From: an uncultured Lachnospiraceae bacterium
GTDB taxonomy: Bacteria > Bacillota > Clostridia > Lachnospirales > Lachnospiraceae
Reading direction: 5' to 3'
Length of the DNA: 5,384 nt
Assembly (NCBI GenBank): GCA_910588755.1
Contig: CAJUQZ010000091.1
Location: 7,662 to 13,045 of the forward strand
Shown: piece by piece, positions 4,092 through 5,384 of the stretch
Layout of the letters: every line of letters begins with the position of its first letter
Numbering within the stretch: the stretch's first letter is position 1
Notes under the pieces: model-generated
The model's database searches: none
What the model saw: only the letters and a program-made list of their open reading frames with translations
Told to the model about the DNA's origin: nothing
Translations under genes and position numbers: made by a program

Positions 4092-5384
4092 CTATTCCTC
4101 GCCGCCCTCGTCCTCTGCCTCCGCGGTATATACAGAGGTTCTCTTTCTCGCCATCTCGTCACTTGCAAGGTACTCATCGTAAGTCGTAATCTTGTCAATC
4201 AGGCTGCCGTCCGGCAGAATCTCCATAATGCGGTTTGCCGTCGTCTCCACAAACTGGTGGTCGTGGCAGGCAAATATCGCCATACCAGGAAACTTGATCA
4301 ATCCGTTGTTGAGCGCCGTGATAGATTCCATGTCCAGATGGTTTGTCGGCTCGTCAAGGATCAGGCAGTTTGCGCCGCTGATCATCATTTTGCTAAGCAG
4401 GCAGCGCACCTTCTCACCACCGGAAAGTACCTTAACCTTCTTCACGCCGTCCTCACCCGCAAAGAGCATGCGCCCTAAGAAACCGCGCACATACGTAATA
4501 TCATCCACCGGCGAATAGCCCATCAGCCAGTCTGCAATCGTGTAATCATTGTTAAACTCATTGGTTGGATCCTTTGGAAAATAAGCCTGAGAAGTCGTGA
4601 CACCCCACTTGTAGGTTCCCTCGTCCGGCTCGATCTCCCCCATCAGGATCTGGAAAAGCGTCGTCTTGGCAAGCTCATTTGCGCCCACAAACGCGACCTT
4701 ATCCTCGCGCCCTAAAATAAACGAAATATTGTCGAGCACTTTTTCGCCTTTGACTGTCTTGGAGAGGTGCTCAACTGTGAGCACTTCGTTTCCAATCTCG
4801 CGGTCAGGACGGAAATCAATATACGGATACTTGCGGCTCGACGGCTTGATGTCATCAAGCTCAATCTTCTCCAAAGCGCGCTTTCTCGATGTCGCCTGCT
4901 TGGACTTGGAAGCGTTTGCAGAGAAGCGCGAGATGAACTCCTGCAGTTCCTTGATCTTCTCCTCCTTCTTCTTGTTGGCCTCCTTCATCTGTTTGACAAG
5001 CAGCTGGCTTGACTCATACCAGAAGTCATAGTTGCCGGCATAGAGCTGAATCTTGCCATAATCAATATCTGCGATCTGGGTACATACCTTGTTCAGAAAA
5101 TAGCGGTCATGCGACACGACAATGACCGTATTGTCAAAATTGATCAGAAATTCCTCAAGCCACGCGATCGCATCGAGATCTAGATGGTTGGTTGGCTCGT
5201 CGAGCAGCAGGATATCCGGATTGCCAAAGAGTGCCTTTGCCAGCAGCACCTTCACCTTCTCGCTGCCGCTTAAGTCCTTCATCAGAGAATCGTGAATGTC
5301 CGTGTCGATGCCAAGACCATTTAAAAGCTGCGCCGCGCTAGACTCTGCCTCCCAGCCGTCCATCTCGGCAAATTCTCCTTCCAG
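4092..5384 (-). CDS. ABC-F family ATPase, YkpA/YbiT type (partial, N-terminus missing)
   Basis: ABC-F proteins are soluble twin-ATPase factors, without membrane domains, that act on ribosomes at the tRNA E/P site. The C-terminal 430 of about 540 residues are present; the frame continues past the window edge (first codons read LEGEFAEMDGWEAE), so the first Walker A lies outside. In order: NBD1 signature LSGSE (38-42), Walker B DEPTNHLD (62-69), switch VSHDR (90-94); a basic inter-domain linker (about 125-190) with the ISRFSANASKSKQATSRKRA segment, distinctive for the YbiT/YkpA branch; then NBD2 with a degenerate Walker A GANELAKTT (234-242), signature LSGGEK (320-325), Walker B DEPTNHLD (344-351) and switch ACHDH (372-376). 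It ends in an acidic tail (EAEDEGGEE). Assignment to the YkpA/YbiT branch is strong by remembered similarity; whether it confers antibiotic tolerance or only aids translation cannot be told, though this branch is generally not a resistance type. Confidence 0.93.
   Translation of the reverse strand: MEGEFAEMDGWEAESSAAQLLNGLGIDTDIHDSLMKDLSGSEKVKVLLAKALFGNPDILLLDEPTNHLDLDAIAWLEEFLINFDNTVIVVSHDRYFLNKVCTQIADIDYGKIQLYAGNYDFWYESSQLLVKQMKEANKKKEEKIKELQEFISRFSANASKSKQATSRKRALEKIELDDIKPSSRKYPYIDFRPDREIGNEVLTVEHLSKTVKGEKVLDNISFILGREDKVAFVGANELAKTTLFQILMGEIEPDEGTYKWGVTTSQAYFPKDPTNEFNNDYTIADWLMGYSPVDDITYVRGFLGRMLFAGEDGVKKVKVLSGGEKVRCLLSKMMISGANCLILDEPTNHLDMESITALNNGLIKFPGMAIFACHDHQFVETTANRIMEILPDGSLIDKITTYDEYLASDEMARKRTSVYTAEAEDEGGEE

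Noticed and set aside
4004..4198. 65-codon N-terminal extension of the PHP-HAD protein
   Set aside because: It overlaps the ABC-F gene end and its terminator, has an Arg-rich translation with no family resemblance, and a good ribosome site marks 4003.
1..5384. A hidden novel system such as a CRISPR array, retron, toxin-antitoxin pair, transposon or tRNA
   Set aside because: No regularly spaced repeats, transposase, reverse transcriptase or cloverleaf sequence was seen on either strand; nearly all sequence is explained by five conserved genes.

Overview
The window looks like a chromosomal segment of a low-to-moderate GC Firmicute, most likely a Lachnospiraceae/Clostridium cluster XIVa gut-type bacterium. 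This rests on recognising the proteins by eye: the GroEL N-terminus (start MAKEIKYGAEARK), a CIRCE operator of the HrcA regulon, a YkpA-type ABC-F protein close to the Bacillus form, strong GGAGG ribosome binding sites, and a soluble GGDEF protein. No database search was run. All five genes read on the minus strand, so transcription runs from high to low coordinates.

Layout in transcription order. (1) 5384-4092: C-terminal 430 residues of an ABC-F ATPase of the YkpA/YbiT type, cut by the window edge, followed at once by a convincing intrinsic terminator (4061-4031). (2) 4003-2339: a 554-residue protein fusing an RNase AM/TrpH-like PHP phosphoesterase to a complete Cof-type (IIB) HAD phosphatase. 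(3) A sigma-A-like promoter (TAGACA, 17 bp, TATACT) just after that gene's stop codon, driving a 312-residue soluble protein with an N-terminal sensor-like region and a degenerate GGDEF domain (EGDVF) at 2237-1299. (4) An AT-rich gap of 140 bp, then a promoter and a perfect CIRCE element (1158-1132), then groES (1087-803). (5) An unusually structured 151-bp groES-groEL spacer with a 17-bp inverted repeat, an extra direct copy of one arm, and a separate GC-rich hairpin. (6) The first 217 residues of groEL (651-1), cut by the window edge.

The groE pair is a textbook HrcA/CIRCE-controlled heat-shock operon. The other three genes look like independently expressed housekeeping or signalling genes with no obvious common pathway. 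I find no mobile element, CRISPR array, RNA gene or defence cassette. The points most worth a second look are the structured groES-groEL spacer, the PHP-HAD fusion, the probably non-catalytic GGDEF domain, and the eroded second Walker A motif of the ABC-F protein.
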